DNA of 64,000 bases from Pseudopedobacter saltans DSM 12145 (GTDB taxonomy: Bacteria > Bacteroidota > Bacteroidia > Sphingobacteriales > Sphingobacteriaceae): positions 4,571,237-4,635,236 of the forward strand of contig NC_015177.1 of assembly GCF_000190735.1 (NCBI RefSeq), read 5' to 3'. Below, one piece after another: positions 18,317-27,141 of this stretch. Position 1 is the first letter of the stretch, and the number at the start of each line of letters is the position of its first letter. The notes under the pieces were generated by a model that saw nothing but the letters and a program-made list of their open reading frames with translations, made no database searches and had not been told where the DNA came from. A program made the translations under genes and the position numbers.

Positions 18317-18548
18317 CCCTCATCCGCCATTTGGGCACCTTCTCCTCCTTCCAAAGGAATCCCTTCGGGACAAAGGGACTCCTTTGGAGCAGGTAGAAGG
18401 ACATACTAGGTAAAGGAGTGATGCCTTTGTTGTTAGTAATTCTATTTACGGTGTAAAAGGAACTGTATATCCGTTTTAGTAATGCTATATTCATAGTTCC
18501 TTTGTCCTTCTCCCTTGAGGGAGAAGGTGGCTGGAAGCCGGATGAGGG
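18317..18548. repeat. Copy C of the terminal-inverted-repeat element, with palindromic insert
   Basis: It begins CCCTCATCCGCCATTTGGGC 16 bp past the DUF559 stop and ends GGAAGCCGGATGAGGG. The interior resembles copy B (TTGTTAGTAATTCTATTTAC). The left arm is interrupted by a nearly perfect palindrome at 18350-18388, TCCAAAGGA...TCCTTTGGA with a nested TCCCTT/AAGGGA stem. The remaining 18549-18726 spacer is AT-rich and shows nothing I recognise. Confidence 0.85.
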
Positions 18549-18726
18549 GGAACAAACTTTTAATTTTAGAATACTGAATTTAGCACCATTCTTATTAAAT
18601 TAAAAATCGACATAAAGTCGTTAGATTATCAATTTTAATAGTGTAAATTGCTAAAAACCGTATAAAGACTTTTTAAATCAGAAATAAATAAAAAGTGGAT
18701 TATTATAAAATAATACTAGGTGTCTG

Positions 18727-20019
18727 CTATTTAGTTGTTTCTCGGTGTATAATCCATAAGTTTGGATCATTAAAACGTTCTTTTAGCCAATTATACAATT
18801 TACTTTCATCTATTTTCCTATTAGCGTAATAAATACATACCGTGGTTAATGAAGTAGAATCGTTGGCAGCATAATTTGTTAATTTGCCCATAGCTATATC
18901 TCTGATGTCAGGAAAGAGTATTCTTAATTCCTTAATTAACTTAGGATCATTTATTTGATATTGATTTAATTGCGCTTGCAATTCGTTAATTTGAAGGTCT
19001 TTTTCCGATAAAGAAGAATTCTGTTTGTTAATTTCAGTTAGTATCTCTTTTTTCAGATCAGCGTTTTGCTTAATATCTAATTTAGTGTTTTCAATTCCAA
19101 AATCATTCAACTTGCGGTCTAGAAGCACAATTTCAGTACTATCGAACTTTTTTGATAAAAAAGCCAGTTCGATAGTTTTTGGGTCACGATTATAATTTAT
19201 CTTTTTATAGATTACAGTATAGCCATTTCTTCCAAATTCAGTATCGATAAAGCGCTCTATATTTTGTGTGTATTTTTTTTCGCGTAATAAATTATAAGCA
19301 AGATAAAAACTAGGCAAAATCATCAATGTCATTAATATACTGATAATGTATTTTATCTTTCTGTCGTAGTTCTCATTAGCAGTGGTAACTGGTTTGTATT
19401 TAAGATATTTAATAATTAAAAATGTGGCAATACAAATGAAAAAGCAATTTATACAATATAAGTAAAGGGCTCCGGCAAGGAACTTCAGGTTAAAAGTAGC
19501 TAATCCAAAACCAGCGGTACAAAGCGGAGGCATAAGGGCAGTAGCAATAGCTACTCCAGGTATTGGGTTCCCTTTTTCGACTCTTGTGATTGATACCGCA
19601 CCAACAATCCCTCCAAAGAAAGCGATCAATACATCGTATATATTGGGCGATGTCCTTGCCAATAATTCAGACTGTACATCTTTAAAAGGGCTTAGATAGA
19701 AATATAAAGTAGAAACAAGAAGACTTACGACTGTAGCAACAAATAGATTTTTGAAGCATTTCTTTAATAAGTTCGAGTTATAGGTAGCCAATGCAAACCC
19801 GGCGCCAACAATTGGTCCCATTAACGGAGAAATAAGCATTGCCCCAATGATAACAGCCGTTGAGTTGACATTCAGGCCTACCGAAGCTATCAATATAGCA
19901 CATGCTAATATCCATAAGTTGGGGCCTTTAAAAGATATGCTCTTTATGATGTCTTCCAGGACCTTTTTTGGGTCTTCTTCGTTATGGTGCAGGTTAAAGA
20001 GTCTTGAGAAAGAGTTCAT
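18727..20019 (-). CDS. DUF389 (TIGR00341-type) membrane protein
   Basis: A 430-residue integral membrane protein. Residues about 30-225 hold roughly six membrane helices with the Gly/Pro-rich segments typical of DUF389: NSTAVIIGAMLISPLMGPIVG, GGIVGAVSITRV and PGVAIATALMPPLCTAGFGLA. The last ~190 residues are soluble with a short coiled-coil-like stretch (LSEKDLQINELQAQLNQ). The function is unknown; a transport or stress role is often guessed. It is a single gene on the minus strand facing the repeat cluster. Confidence 0.85.
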   Translation of the reverse strand: MNSFSRLFNLHHNEEDPKKVLEDIIKSISFKGPNLWILACAILIASVGLNVNSTAVIIGAMLISPLMGPIVGAGFALATYNSNLLKKCFKNLFVATVVSLLVSTLYFYLSPFKDVQSELLARTSPNIYDVLIAFFGGIVGAVSITRVEKGNPIPGVAIATALMPPLCTAGFGLATFNLKFLAGALYLYCINCFFICIATFLIIKYLKYKPVTTANENYDRKIKYIISILMTLMILPSFYLAYNLLREKKYTQNIERFIDTEFGRNGYTVIYKKINYNRDPKTIELAFLSKKFDSTEIVLLDRKLNDFGIENTKLDIKQNADLKKEILTEINKQNSSLSEKDLQINELQAQLNQYQINDPKLIKELRILFPDIRDIAMGKLTNYAANDSTSLTTVCIYYANRKIDESKLYNWLKERFNDPNLWIIHRETTK

Positions 20020-20120
20020 GGTTTAGTGTTAAAGCTCATATTTTTCATTTGGGATAACTATAAAATTATTAAAATTGTTTTTCTTATTCGTTTGGACGGG
20101 GGATTATAATAACGTTGAAA

Positions 20121-20627
20121 ATGATAAAACTATCACCTTTTGAAATTACTGATTTCGAACAATTAGCCTCGTGGGCAGAAACCGAAGAAATTTTAATGCA
20201 GTTTGCTGGTCCTGCCTATCAGTTTCCCTTAACCAAAGAGCAGGTGCAAGATTCCCTCGCTGAAGCAGACAGGTTATTATTTAAAGTTGTAGATCAGGCA
20301 AGTGGAAATACTATTGGGCATGCGCAAATTCTCAATAAGGAACATTCCTTCTCTTTAGGTAGAATTATTATAGGTGATAAATTATATCGAGGAAAGGGAA
20401 TAGGGCAGATCCTTGTTAGGCAATTGTTGGAGTATGGATTTATGAATTTAGACCAAGAGATTGCAGAGTTAAATGTATTTGACTGGAATGTTGCTGCTGT
20501 CAAATGTTATGAAAAAATAGGCTTTAAAATCAATCCAGATGTGTCTTATCAAAGAGAGGTAAAGGGAGAAATCTGGACCGCTGTCAATATGAAAATTAGC
20601 AGAGCACTTTATCATGCATTGCGATAG
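20121..20627 (+). CDS. GNAT-family N-acetyltransferase
   Basis: A 168-residue protein with the fold order of a GNAT acetyltransferase: an N-terminal strand-helix (FEITDFEQLASWAE), central strands, and an acetyl-CoA loop GDKLYRGKGIGQILVRQLLE that fits the R/Q-x-x-G-x-G/A signature. NVFDWNVAAVKCYEKIGF is the usual C-terminal motif. It transfers an acetyl group from acetyl-CoA to an amine, but the acceptor is not predictable. ATG 20121 is preferred to the TTG six bases upstream. It stands alone. Confidence 0.85.
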   Translation: MIKLSPFEITDFEQLASWAETEEILMQFAGPAYQFPLTKEQVQDSLAEADRLLFKVVDQASGNTIGHAQILNKEHSFSLGRIIIGDKLYRGKGIGQILVRQLLEYGFMNLDQEIAELNVFDWNVAAVKCYEKIGFKINPDVSYQREVKGEIWTAVNMKISRALYHALR

Positions 20628-20655
20628 AAGGAGACTGTCTAAAGTCTAAAGATTA

Positions 20656-20808
20656 TTAGTATTTCTCTTTCCAAAGTTTAGGAAGGAAAATCTCTATATG
20701 TTCAGATAAGTTTTTGGTAAAAGACTCCTGTTGCATTTCTATAGAGCAATTCTGATAGGGACTATTTTCCCAGTCACATGAAGAAAATAGAAGTAAAGCT
20801 ATTAACAA
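20656..20808 (-). CDS. Short lipoprotein-like open frame (possible remnant)
   Basis: A 50-codon frame reads LIALLLFSSCDWENSPY at its start, which is a lipoprotein signal with lipobox FSSC, and ends LPKLWKEKY. The only available start is TTG 20808, just after an in-frame stop, and no Shine-Dalgarno-like sequence is visible. It may be a small lipoprotein or the remains of a longer one. The rest of the 20628-21199 gap shows no gene I can support. Confidence 0.3.
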   Translation of the reverse strand: MLIALLLFSSCDWENSPYQNCSIEMQQESFTKNLSEHIEIFLPKLWKEKY

Positions 20809-21199
20809 CTAAATACGAAACTAACTAAGCAGTTAAATTTGCACTATCGAAAAATATACCTATTATTGAGGGAGGTTTTCTGCGATTTTAGTCAGCAGAG
20901 ACGTGAAGACAATTAAACCTAATCATAATAAAAGCTAAATATTTACAAAATTGTAGAGCTGCATGGATCTGCTTTCTGTGATTTTTTGATTACGATAACG
21001 TATGTATTTCTGAAAATAAAGAGCGAGACGAAGAGCGTTAGCAATTTTGGTGGCGGAGAATGTTGGGAAAGCGCCTAACAATGGATGTTTTTAAGGAGTG
21101 ACAGTACAATATATAGTCTCATTTCTAAATACGATAGTAGCCATTTTATGATAGAGAGGGAATAGTTGTCAGAAATAAATATTTCCAAAAAAGAGCGAA

Positions 21200-22525
21200 T
21201 TGACAACAGTAACCGAACAAGACATCAGGAAAATATGGGATGTGGCAGTGGAAGCTGTACATCCCCATAGCCTAATGCGCAGGCATATTTCCATAGCAAA
21301 CAACGATCTTAAACTAGCCGGAGAGCAGATACCGTTAGGTACTGTTCATAATTTATATCTTATAGGGGTAGGCAAAGCTTCTGGAGCTATGGCCGCAGAG
21401 GCAGCTAAAGTTTTGGGGAGCCATTTAACAGACAGCCTGGTAACCGTAAAACACGGACATGAAGTTGAAGGAGCAGGGATCAATATGATATCAGCATCTC
21501 ATCCGGTTCCTGATGAACATTCCGTAGAAGCTGTTAATCGGACACTTCATTTTCTGGAAAAAGTTGAAGAGGAGGATATTGTGATTTTCCTGTTAAGCGG
21601 AGGCGCATCGGCACTTTGGTGTGATATACCGGATGGCTTGAACATGGAAGACCTGAGCCAGGCCTATCAGCAGCTTGTAAATTCAGGAGCGGCCATAGAG
21701 GAAATAAATACCATACGTAAACATCTCTCCAGGGTGAAAGGAGGGCAGCTCGTACGGTACTGCAAAGGAAGAATAATTACTTTGATCATCAGTGATGTAC
21801 CGGGGGACGATCTGGGCATCATAGGCAGTGCGCCTACCTATCCGGATACTTCCAGCTATCGGGAAGCGCTGGATATTATTCATAAATATAAGCTTGGTCC
21901 AAAAATGCCGGAAAGCATACTGTCCTACCTTGAAAAAGGAGTGAGGGGGATCATACCTGAAAATCCGAAACCCGGAGATCCTGCTTTCCTAAGAGTAAGC
22001 AATACCATCATAGGTTCAAATAAGATCGCCGTATCGGCAGCGGCAAAGGCAGCGGCAGAACTGGGCTATCATGTTTATGCTTCCGATAAATTGGTTACGG
22101 GAGAAACACAGCAGGAAGCGAAGCAATTAATAGGTTCTTTGCTGCAGTGCAGGTTTAAAAAGCCTTGCTGTGTTATACAGGGCGGGGAAACGGTAATACA
22201 AGTGAGAGGAGATGGAAAAGGTGGAAGGAACCAGCATTTTGCTTTGGCTGCATTAAAGGAATTGGTCCTGTTGAGAAATAACATAGATGCAGAGGATGTG
22301 ATATTATTAAGCTGTGGAACCGATGGGACAGACGGGCCAACGGATGCAGCCGGAGCAGTTATCAGTATGGCAACATTGGACCTGGTTACCGAAAAAGACA
22401 TTTCAATAGATGAATATCTGGACAATCATGATGCTTACCATTTTTTTGAAAAGACGGGAGGATTGATCCAAACGGGCCCCACGCAAACCAATGTAATGGA
22501 TATACAGCTTATGATTGTTACCTAA
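21200..22525 (+). CDS. Glycerate 2-kinase (MOFRL/DUF4147 family)
   Basis: A 441-residue protein of the type II glycerate kinase family (GckA/TtuD-like). The N-terminal DUF4147 domain shows LIGVGKASGAMAAEA and HPVPDEHSVEA followed by VIFLLSGGASALW. The C-terminal MOFRL domain has GGRNQHFALAAL and LSCGTDGTDGPTDAAGA. It phosphorylates D-glycerate with ATP to 2-phosphoglycerate in the cytoplasm. The start is TTG 21200, about 8 bases after an AAGAG stretch; the next in-frame ATG would remove conserved residues. The GntP permease begins 15 bp downstream, so the pair probably imports and uses glycerate. By eye this DNA is more GC-rich than its neighbours. Confidence 0.9.
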   Translation: MTTVTEQDIRKIWDVAVEAVHPHSLMRRHISIANNDLKLAGEQIPLGTVHNLYLIGVGKASGAMAAEAAKVLGSHLTDSLVTVKHGHEVEGAGINMISASHPVPDEHSVEAVNRTLHFLEKVEEEDIVIFLLSGGASALWCDIPDGLNMEDLSQAYQQLVNSGAAIEEINTIRKHLSRVKGGQLVRYCKGRIITLIISDVPGDDLGIIGSAPTYPDTSSYREALDIIHKYKLGPKMPESILSYLEKGVRGIIPENPKPGDPAFLRVSNTIIGSNKIAVSAAAKAAAELGYHVYASDKLVTGETQQEAKQLIGSLLQCRFKKPCCVIQGGETVIQVRGDGKGGRNQHFALAALKELVLLRNNIDAEDVILLSCGTDGTDGPTDAAGAVISMATLDLVTEKDISIDEYLDNHDAYHFFEKTGGLIQTGPTQTNVMDIQLMIVT

Positions 22526-22540
22526 ACCCATTAAAAAATT

Positions 22541-23875
22541 ATGAATATTTCTATCATTATCCTGGTACTGGCTGTAAGCTTTGTTATATGGAGTACCGCC
22601 TATAAAAAACTAAACCCATTTTTTGCTTTATCAATAGCAGCTCTGGGAGTTGGCTTACTAAGTGGAATACCTTTTGAAGATGTGGCCAAACAGATGAAAA
22701 CAGGCTTTGGGCATACCATGGAAAAGGTAGGTGTGCTGATTATACTGGGAACTACATTGGGCATGCTGTTGGAGAAAACGGGGGCAACGGTAAGTATGGC
22801 CAAGTACATCCTGAAAAAGGTATCTGAAAAAAATGCACCCCTGGGGATTGCAATAACAGGGTACATTATAGGCTTTCCGATATTTTGTGACAGTGGCTTT
22901 ATCGTATTGAACGGGCTTAACCATTCCATAGTGAAGAGAACACACTGGAAAATGGCCATTATGGCGACATCACTGGGGACATCCCTGTATGCGGTGCATT
23001 GTTTGGTGCCACCCCATCCGGGAATTACCGTGGCCATTGAAACAGCAGGCGGAGACTTTGGTCCAATTATTTTAATAGGCGCATTGCTGGCCATTCCGGC
23101 AGCGAGCGTAGGATTATTATATGCACTGTGGAAAGGTAAGAGAGTGGCAGATGATTATACTCCACCGGAAGAAAATGAAGTTGTAGAGGCCGAGCGGAAA
23201 TTACCTTCGGTGGGCTTGTCCTTCCTGCCCGTGATATTGCCGATATTATTGATAGGTTCTGGAGCTTTTGTCAAACTATTTTCAGAAATCACCGAAAATG
23301 CCAGTTTATTTAGTCGCCTTCTCCTGTTTTTAGGAGACCCCATTATAGCTTTGGGAGTGGGTATAGTTGTTTCTTTGTTTTTGCTGAAAAAGGAGGATAA
23401 ACCGCACCTGTCGCATTGGATAACAGATGGTGTGGAGAAGGCGGGTGGAATTTTAGCGATTATAGGGGCAGGAGGAATGTTTGGAGAGATACTCCAGCGT
23501 TCGGGTGTAGGAAGTGATCTTGGAAGCCTTTTAACAGGAGCATCATTGGGAATCTTTTTTCCATTCCTGATAACGGCATTTCTGAAAACGGCACAGGGAT
23601 CCTCCACCGTAGCTATAATAACAGCTGCATCTCTAATTACACCATTGTTAAAAGACCTGGGTTTAGATACCTCTCTGGAACTGTCCCTAGCTATTTTGAG
23701 TCTTGGAGCAGGAAGCATGTGCGTTAGCCATACCAATGATGCCTATTTTTGGGTGATTAGCCGGTTTTCTAATTTGAGTACAGCGGCTACATTGAAAGTA
23801 TATTCTGTAGCAACATTATTAATGGGGGTAGTTACGCAGCTGTTGATTTGGGGGGTGTTGATTGTTTTTGGATAG
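22541..23875 (+). CDS. GntP-family sugar-acid permease
   Basis: A 444-residue protein with about 12 hydrophobic segments across its whole length, the normal size for the gluconate:H+ symporter (GntP) family. Signatures include PIFCDSGFIVLNGLNHS, HCLVPPHPGITVAIE and KTAQGSSTVAIITAASL. It carries sugar acids across the inner membrane. Its place directly after a glycerate kinase makes glycerate a better guess than gluconate, but the sequence alone does not decide this. Confidence 0.92.
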   Translation: MNISIIILVLAVSFVIWSTAYKKLNPFFALSIAALGVGLLSGIPFEDVAKQMKTGFGHTMEKVGVLIILGTTLGMLLEKTGATVSMAKYILKKVSEKNAPLGIAITGYIIGFPIFCDSGFIVLNGLNHSIVKRTHWKMAIMATSLGTSLYAVHCLVPPHPGITVAIETAGGDFGPIILIGALLAIPAASVGLLYALWKGKRVADDYTPPEENEVVEAERKLPSVGLSFLPVILPILLIGSGAFVKLFSEITENASLFSRLLLFLGDPIIALGVGIVVSLFLLKKEDKPHLSHWITDGVEKAGGILAIIGAGGMFGEILQRSGVGSDLGSLLTGASLGIFFPFLITAFLKTAQGSSTVAIITAASLITPLLKDLGLDTSLELSLAILSLGAGSMCVSHTNDAYFWVISRFSNLSTAATLKVYSVATLLMGVVTQLLIWGVLIVFG

Positions 23876-23935
23876 GTAATCATGAAAATCATTTAAAACT
23901 TCTTGTTGGACTTTGTGTTACCAAAGGAAGTAGCC

Positions 23936-24634
23936 ATGTTGAAGATTTTAATTATAGTAACCAATACAGGTAAATATGCGAGCGGTAAATTAGAAACAGG
24001 TTTGTGGCTGAGTGAATTAACGCATATTTACCATGCAGCGAAAGAGGAAGGTTATGAAATAACCATTGCCAGCCCTAATGGAGGAAATGTACATGTTGAT
24101 CCCGAGAGTTTGAAACGGTTTACACTGGATAAAATTTCTAAGGAATATTGGAACGATCCCTTCTTTCGTGGGCTGCTGAAGCATAGCAGAAATTTGGAGA
24201 GAGTTTCAACACAAGAGTTTGATTTGGTATATCTGGCAGGGGGGCATGGTACCATGTATGATTTTCCTGGTGACAGTGTGATGCAAAACCTTATTCAGAA
24301 TCAATATGAAAGCGGAAAAATAGTCGCTGCTATTTGCCATGGTGTGGGTGGATTGCTGAACGTTAGATTGTCTGGCGGTGAATATTTGATAAAAAACAAG
24401 GTGCTTACCGGATTTAATTGGTTCGAAGAGAGCTTGGCAGGAAGAAAAAAAGAAGTACCTTTTAATCTGGAAGCTGCATTAAAGAACAGAGGAGCTAAAT
24501 ATAAAAAAGCCATGATTCCGATGACCTCAAAAGTAGTAGTTGACGGCAATCTGATTACTGGACAGAATCCCTTCAGTTCGAAAAAAATGGCAAAGGTGGT
24601 AATGTCTGAATTGAGTAAAAGGCAGCATAAATAA
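23936..24634 (+). CDS. DJ-1/PfpI-family protein (Hsp31/glyoxalase III-like)
   Basis: A 232-residue class I glutamine-amidotransferase-like protein. The nucleophile elbow is AAIC134-H135-GVGGLL, preceded by the AGGHGTMYDFP motif of the Hsp31 branch. Members act as glutathione-independent glyoxalases, deglycases or chaperones; which one applies here is open. ATG 23936 has a good AAAGGAAG ribosome-binding site and begins the first beta strand (LKILIIVTN). It follows the GntP gene by 60 bp and precedes an NAD(P)-binding protein by 7 bp, probably in one operon. Confidence 0.85.
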   Translation: MLKILIIVTNTGKYASGKLETGLWLSELTHIYHAAKEEGYEITIASPNGGNVHVDPESLKRFTLDKISKEYWNDPFFRGLLKHSRNLERVSTQEFDLVYLAGGHGTMYDFPGDSVMQNLIQNQYESGKIVAAICHGVGGLLNVRLSGGEYLIKNKVLTGFNWFEESLAGRKKEVPFNLEAALKNRGAKYKKAMIPMTSKVVVDGNLITGQNPFSSKKMAKVVMSELSKRQHK

Positions 24635-24641
24635 TTTGGGT

Positions 24642-25562
24642 ATGCAAACGATATTAGGGGCCAGCGGACAAATTGGGGAAGAACTGGCAAAGGAGTTGAA
24701 AAGGGGATTTACTTCGGATATCCGGATTGTAAGTAGAAATGCAAAAAAAGTAAATGATACAGATATTGTTTTGTCAGCAGATTTATCCAATCGCGAAAAA
24801 GCGATTGAGGCTGTGGAAGGCAGCGAGATAGCATACTTCACATTGGGCCTTCCGATGAGTTCAGGCCTATGGGAAAAGCAGTTTCTGTTGATTACCCGAA
24901 ATGTGATTGACGCCTGTAAAATTAACGGCGCTAAGCTGGTGTTTTTCGACAATACCTATATGTATCCGCAAGATGATCGGGTTCTTAAAGAAGACACAAT
25001 CTTTGCTCCTGTAGGTAGAAAAGGGAAAGTGAGAAGAGAAATGGCGGAGTTGGTTTTAAATGAAATGAAATCGGGTAAACTTGAAGCTGCTATTTGTCGT
25101 GCTCCCGAGTTTTACGGACCTGATAAAACCCAGAGTATAACCAATGCTTTAATTTTTAATAATATTAAAGCAGGTAAAAAATTAAAAGTACCGTTAAGAG
25201 ACGATACAAAAAGAAGCCTGATCTGGACACCGGACGCAAGCCGTGCTACAGCGCTGATTGGAAATACTCCGGATGCTTTTGGGCAAACGTGGCATCTCCC
25301 GGTTGATACAAGTCATTTAACGTACCGAGAATTTATTGCATTAGTTTCTGAAATCTATGGGAAGAAGTTTAAATATACCATCATCTCAAAATTTGCTTTT
25401 CGGATTGGTGCTCTTTTTAATGAAAGACTAAAGGAGTTGCAGGAATTGCTTCCCAGATATGAACACGATAATGTGTTTGACGATTCGAAATTCAGAAGGC
25501 GTTTTCCTGATTTTAAGGTTACGACTTATAGAGAGGGAATTGGAGAAATTCGGAATGAATAA
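24642..25562 (+). CDS. NAD(P)-binding epimerase/reductase-like protein
   Basis: A 306-residue Rossmann-fold protein whose first strand runs into GASGQIGEELAKEL, the dinucleotide-binding glycine motif. TMYPQDDRV and APEFYGPDKT are typical of the atypical/extended SDR group related to NmrA and nucleotide-sugar epimerases. The reaction cannot be named. ATG 24642 is used; a TTG six bases upstream is the alternative. It is adjacent to the DJ-1-like gene and probably shares its transcript. Confidence 0.82.
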   Translation: MQTILGASGQIGEELAKELKRGFTSDIRIVSRNAKKVNDTDIVLSADLSNREKAIEAVEGSEIAYFTLGLPMSSGLWEKQFLLITRNVIDACKINGAKLVFFDNTYMYPQDDRVLKEDTIFAPVGRKGKVRREMAELVLNEMKSGKLEAAICRAPEFYGPDKTQSITNALIFNNIKAGKKLKVPLRDDTKRSLIWTPDASRATALIGNTPDAFGQTWHLPVDTSHLTYREFIALVSEIYGKKFKYTIISKFAFRIGALFNERLKELQELLPRYEHDNVFDDSKFRRRFPDFKVTTYREGIGEIRNE

Positions 25563-25642
25563 ATTGTGTAGGAAATTCTAAATTGTAAGTGTCTTTTAAA
25601 GATAAGAAATTGTAGTTTTGGAGAATACACCGATTGTTGGAG

Positions 25643-25662
25643 AACTTTCTTTAAAGAAAGTT
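25643..25662. promoter_or_regulatory. 20 bp perfect palindrome upstream of DUF4861 gene
   Basis: AACTTTCTTTAAAGAAAGTT is perfectly self-complementary and ends 16 bp before the start codon at 25679. An operator for a dimeric regulator is the simplest reading; a short hairpin in the mRNA leader masking the start is the other. Confidence 0.5.
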
Positions 25663-25678
25663 TAGTATTTAAAAAATT

Positions 25679-26953
25679 ATGAATTTTAGAAAAAGTATTT
25701 TACTTCTATCCCTTTCGTTTTTAGGAATAACTACGTTGAAGGCACAAAATGTATCTTTAAAGCTTTCAAATGATCTTAACGAAGAAAGACAAGACGAGCT
25801 TATTGTTTTAAAGAGAGATTTTTTAGAGAAAAAATTCAAAAAGAAACTTGAAGGAAAGATTGCCGTTAAGAATAAAAATCAACCTGTATTTGTTCAGTTT
25901 GATGATTTGAACGGAGATGGCATTTGGGACGAAGCAGCTTTTTTATTGAATTTTGGTGAATTGGAGCGCAAAGAACTCCAATTATCTGTAGAGACTACTA
26001 ACAGCGCCAGAATCAAGCCCGTTTACAGAGCCTATGTAAGACAGAAAAGAAGACTTCCTGATAATACGTTTGGTGCAAATCTGAATAGGGATTCTGTGCC
26101 GGCAAATCAACCAAATACAGACTTTAAACTACAAAAGCTTCCTTCTATGTTAACAGAAGGGCCTGCCTGGGAAAATGATAAAGTAGGTTTCAGGCTATAT
26201 ATGGACATCAGAAACCAGAAGGATATTTGGGGAAAACGTACAGCGAAAATGGTGTTGGATGAAATCGGAGCTAATCCAGGCAATAGCTACCATAAATTGA
26301 GCGACTGGGGAATGGATATCCTAATTGTGGGTAAATCGCTATCGGCAGGTGGTATTGCTGTTAATGTACCACTGCAGGGAAGAGATACCTTGGTACGACT
26401 GGGTGGAGCAAATATGGGAAGAATTGTCTATGAAAAAGTAGCAGACGGCCCGATAAGAGCGATTTTTAGAATGCATTATCCTGAATGGAATATTTTAGGA
26501 GATGGAAAGCTGGCTTCAGCAACAGAAGAAATAAGTATTTGGGGTGGGCAATATTTCTTTGAGAGTAAAGTAACCTTGAATGGAGCTCCAAGGAAAACTC
26601 AATTGGTTACAGGAATAGTTAATCTTTCTGCTAAACAATCGCATGAAATATTTAATAAACAAGTTGCTGCGGTTTATAGTTATGATATGCAAAGCGAGAA
26701 TAAGGACAAATTAGGAATGGGGGTTTCTATGTTGAAAAAATACTGGACCAAATTTGGAAATATTGGAGATGAAGGAGTAGATATAAAAAACAGCTATACC
26801 GCCTACGAAAAGTTAGATAAAAATAACTCGGCGAAATTTAGGTTTTATGTAGGGTGGGAGCTGACTGATAATAAATTTAAAAGTCAGGAAGGTTTTGCAA
26901 GATATATGAAGGATCAGCTTGCTAAGCAGGCAAGCCCGATAAAAGTGAAATAA
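25679..26953 (+). CDS. DUF4861-family secreted protein
   Basis: A 424-residue protein with a signal peptide ending LKAQ. It has the DUF4861 pattern: an N-terminal beta domain with a calcium-like DDLNGDGIWDE loop, a central GPAWENDKVGFRLYMD block, and a late IYEKVADGPIRAIF-like segment (RIVYEKVADGPIRA). The family occurs next to polysaccharide-degrading enzymes in Bacteroidota; no biochemical activity is established to my knowledge. It stands alone here, with a palindrome just upstream and a hairpin after it. Confidence 0.82.
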   Translation: MNFRKSILLLSLSFLGITTLKAQNVSLKLSNDLNEERQDELIVLKRDFLEKKFKKKLEGKIAVKNKNQPVFVQFDDLNGDGIWDEAAFLLNFGELERKELQLSVETTNSARIKPVYRAYVRQKRRLPDNTFGANLNRDSVPANQPNTDFKLQKLPSMLTEGPAWENDKVGFRLYMDIRNQKDIWGKRTAKMVLDEIGANPGNSYHKLSDWGMDILIVGKSLSAGGIAVNVPLQGRDTLVRLGGANMGRIVYEKVADGPIRAIFRMHYPEWNILGDGKLASATEEISIWGGQYFFESKVTLNGAPRKTQLVTGIVNLSAKQSHEIFNKQVAAVYSYDMQSENKDKLGMGVSMLKKYWTKFGNIGDEGVDIKNSYTAYEKLDKNNSAKFRFYVGWELTDNKFKSQEGFARYMKDQLAKQASPIKVK

Positions 26954-27081
26954 GAAGGTATATAACAAACCGTCACGTTGAAGGTAGCAAGTGAAATCAG
27001 GAAAAGTATTGATTTGTTGAGATACTTTGTTTACTTGTTTATTCAGAGTGGCGGTTGTTTTTTGAAATGATTATAGAATTT

Positions 27082-27124
27082 AACCCTCATCTTCGACTTT
27101 TGAATGGAGGTTGAGATGAGGGTT
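27082..27124. terminator. Stem-loop between convergent genes
   Basis: AACCCTCATCT (27082-27092) pairs with AGATGAGGGTT (27114-27124) around a 21-base loop. It lies between the DUF4861 gene and the convergent DUF983 gene. No T run follows closely on either strand. The 188 bp gap holds nothing else. Confidence 0.55.
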
Positions 27125-27141
27125 AAAAAAGATTTTTATTT

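Larger units (their letters stand above)
17593..18548. mobile_element. Candidate composite element: repeat B, DUF559 gene, repeat C
   Basis: A nuclease-domain gene (17948-18301) is tightly bracketed by two copies of one inverted-repeat element in the same orientation; the left gap is 43 bp and the right gap 16 bp. The third copy, at 13559, has no gene. The layout recalls transposase-gene/REP pairs, in which a nuclease spreads or maintains the repeats. Calling it mobile is inference: I see no target-site duplication and the DUF559 domain is not a known transposase. Confidence 0.45.

Noticed and set aside
17593..18548. CRISPR array
   Set aside because: Repeats are few, long, partly inverted and not regularly spaced; no cas genes are present.
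20809..21199. Possible remnant of an insertion sequence before the glycerate kinase gene
   Set aside because: No inverted termini, transposase fragment or coding frame could be supported.
22600..23736. Long open frames (164 and 193 codons) on the minus strand inside the GntP gene
   Set aside because: They are antisense to a clear permease with strong family motifs and have no recognisable domain.
27082..27124. Hairpin with CCCTCATC/GATGAGGG resembling the termini of the repeat family
   Set aside because: Only 8 bp of the terminus match, and neither the mini-hairpins nor the CCTTCTCCC block is present; read as a stand-alone stem-loop.
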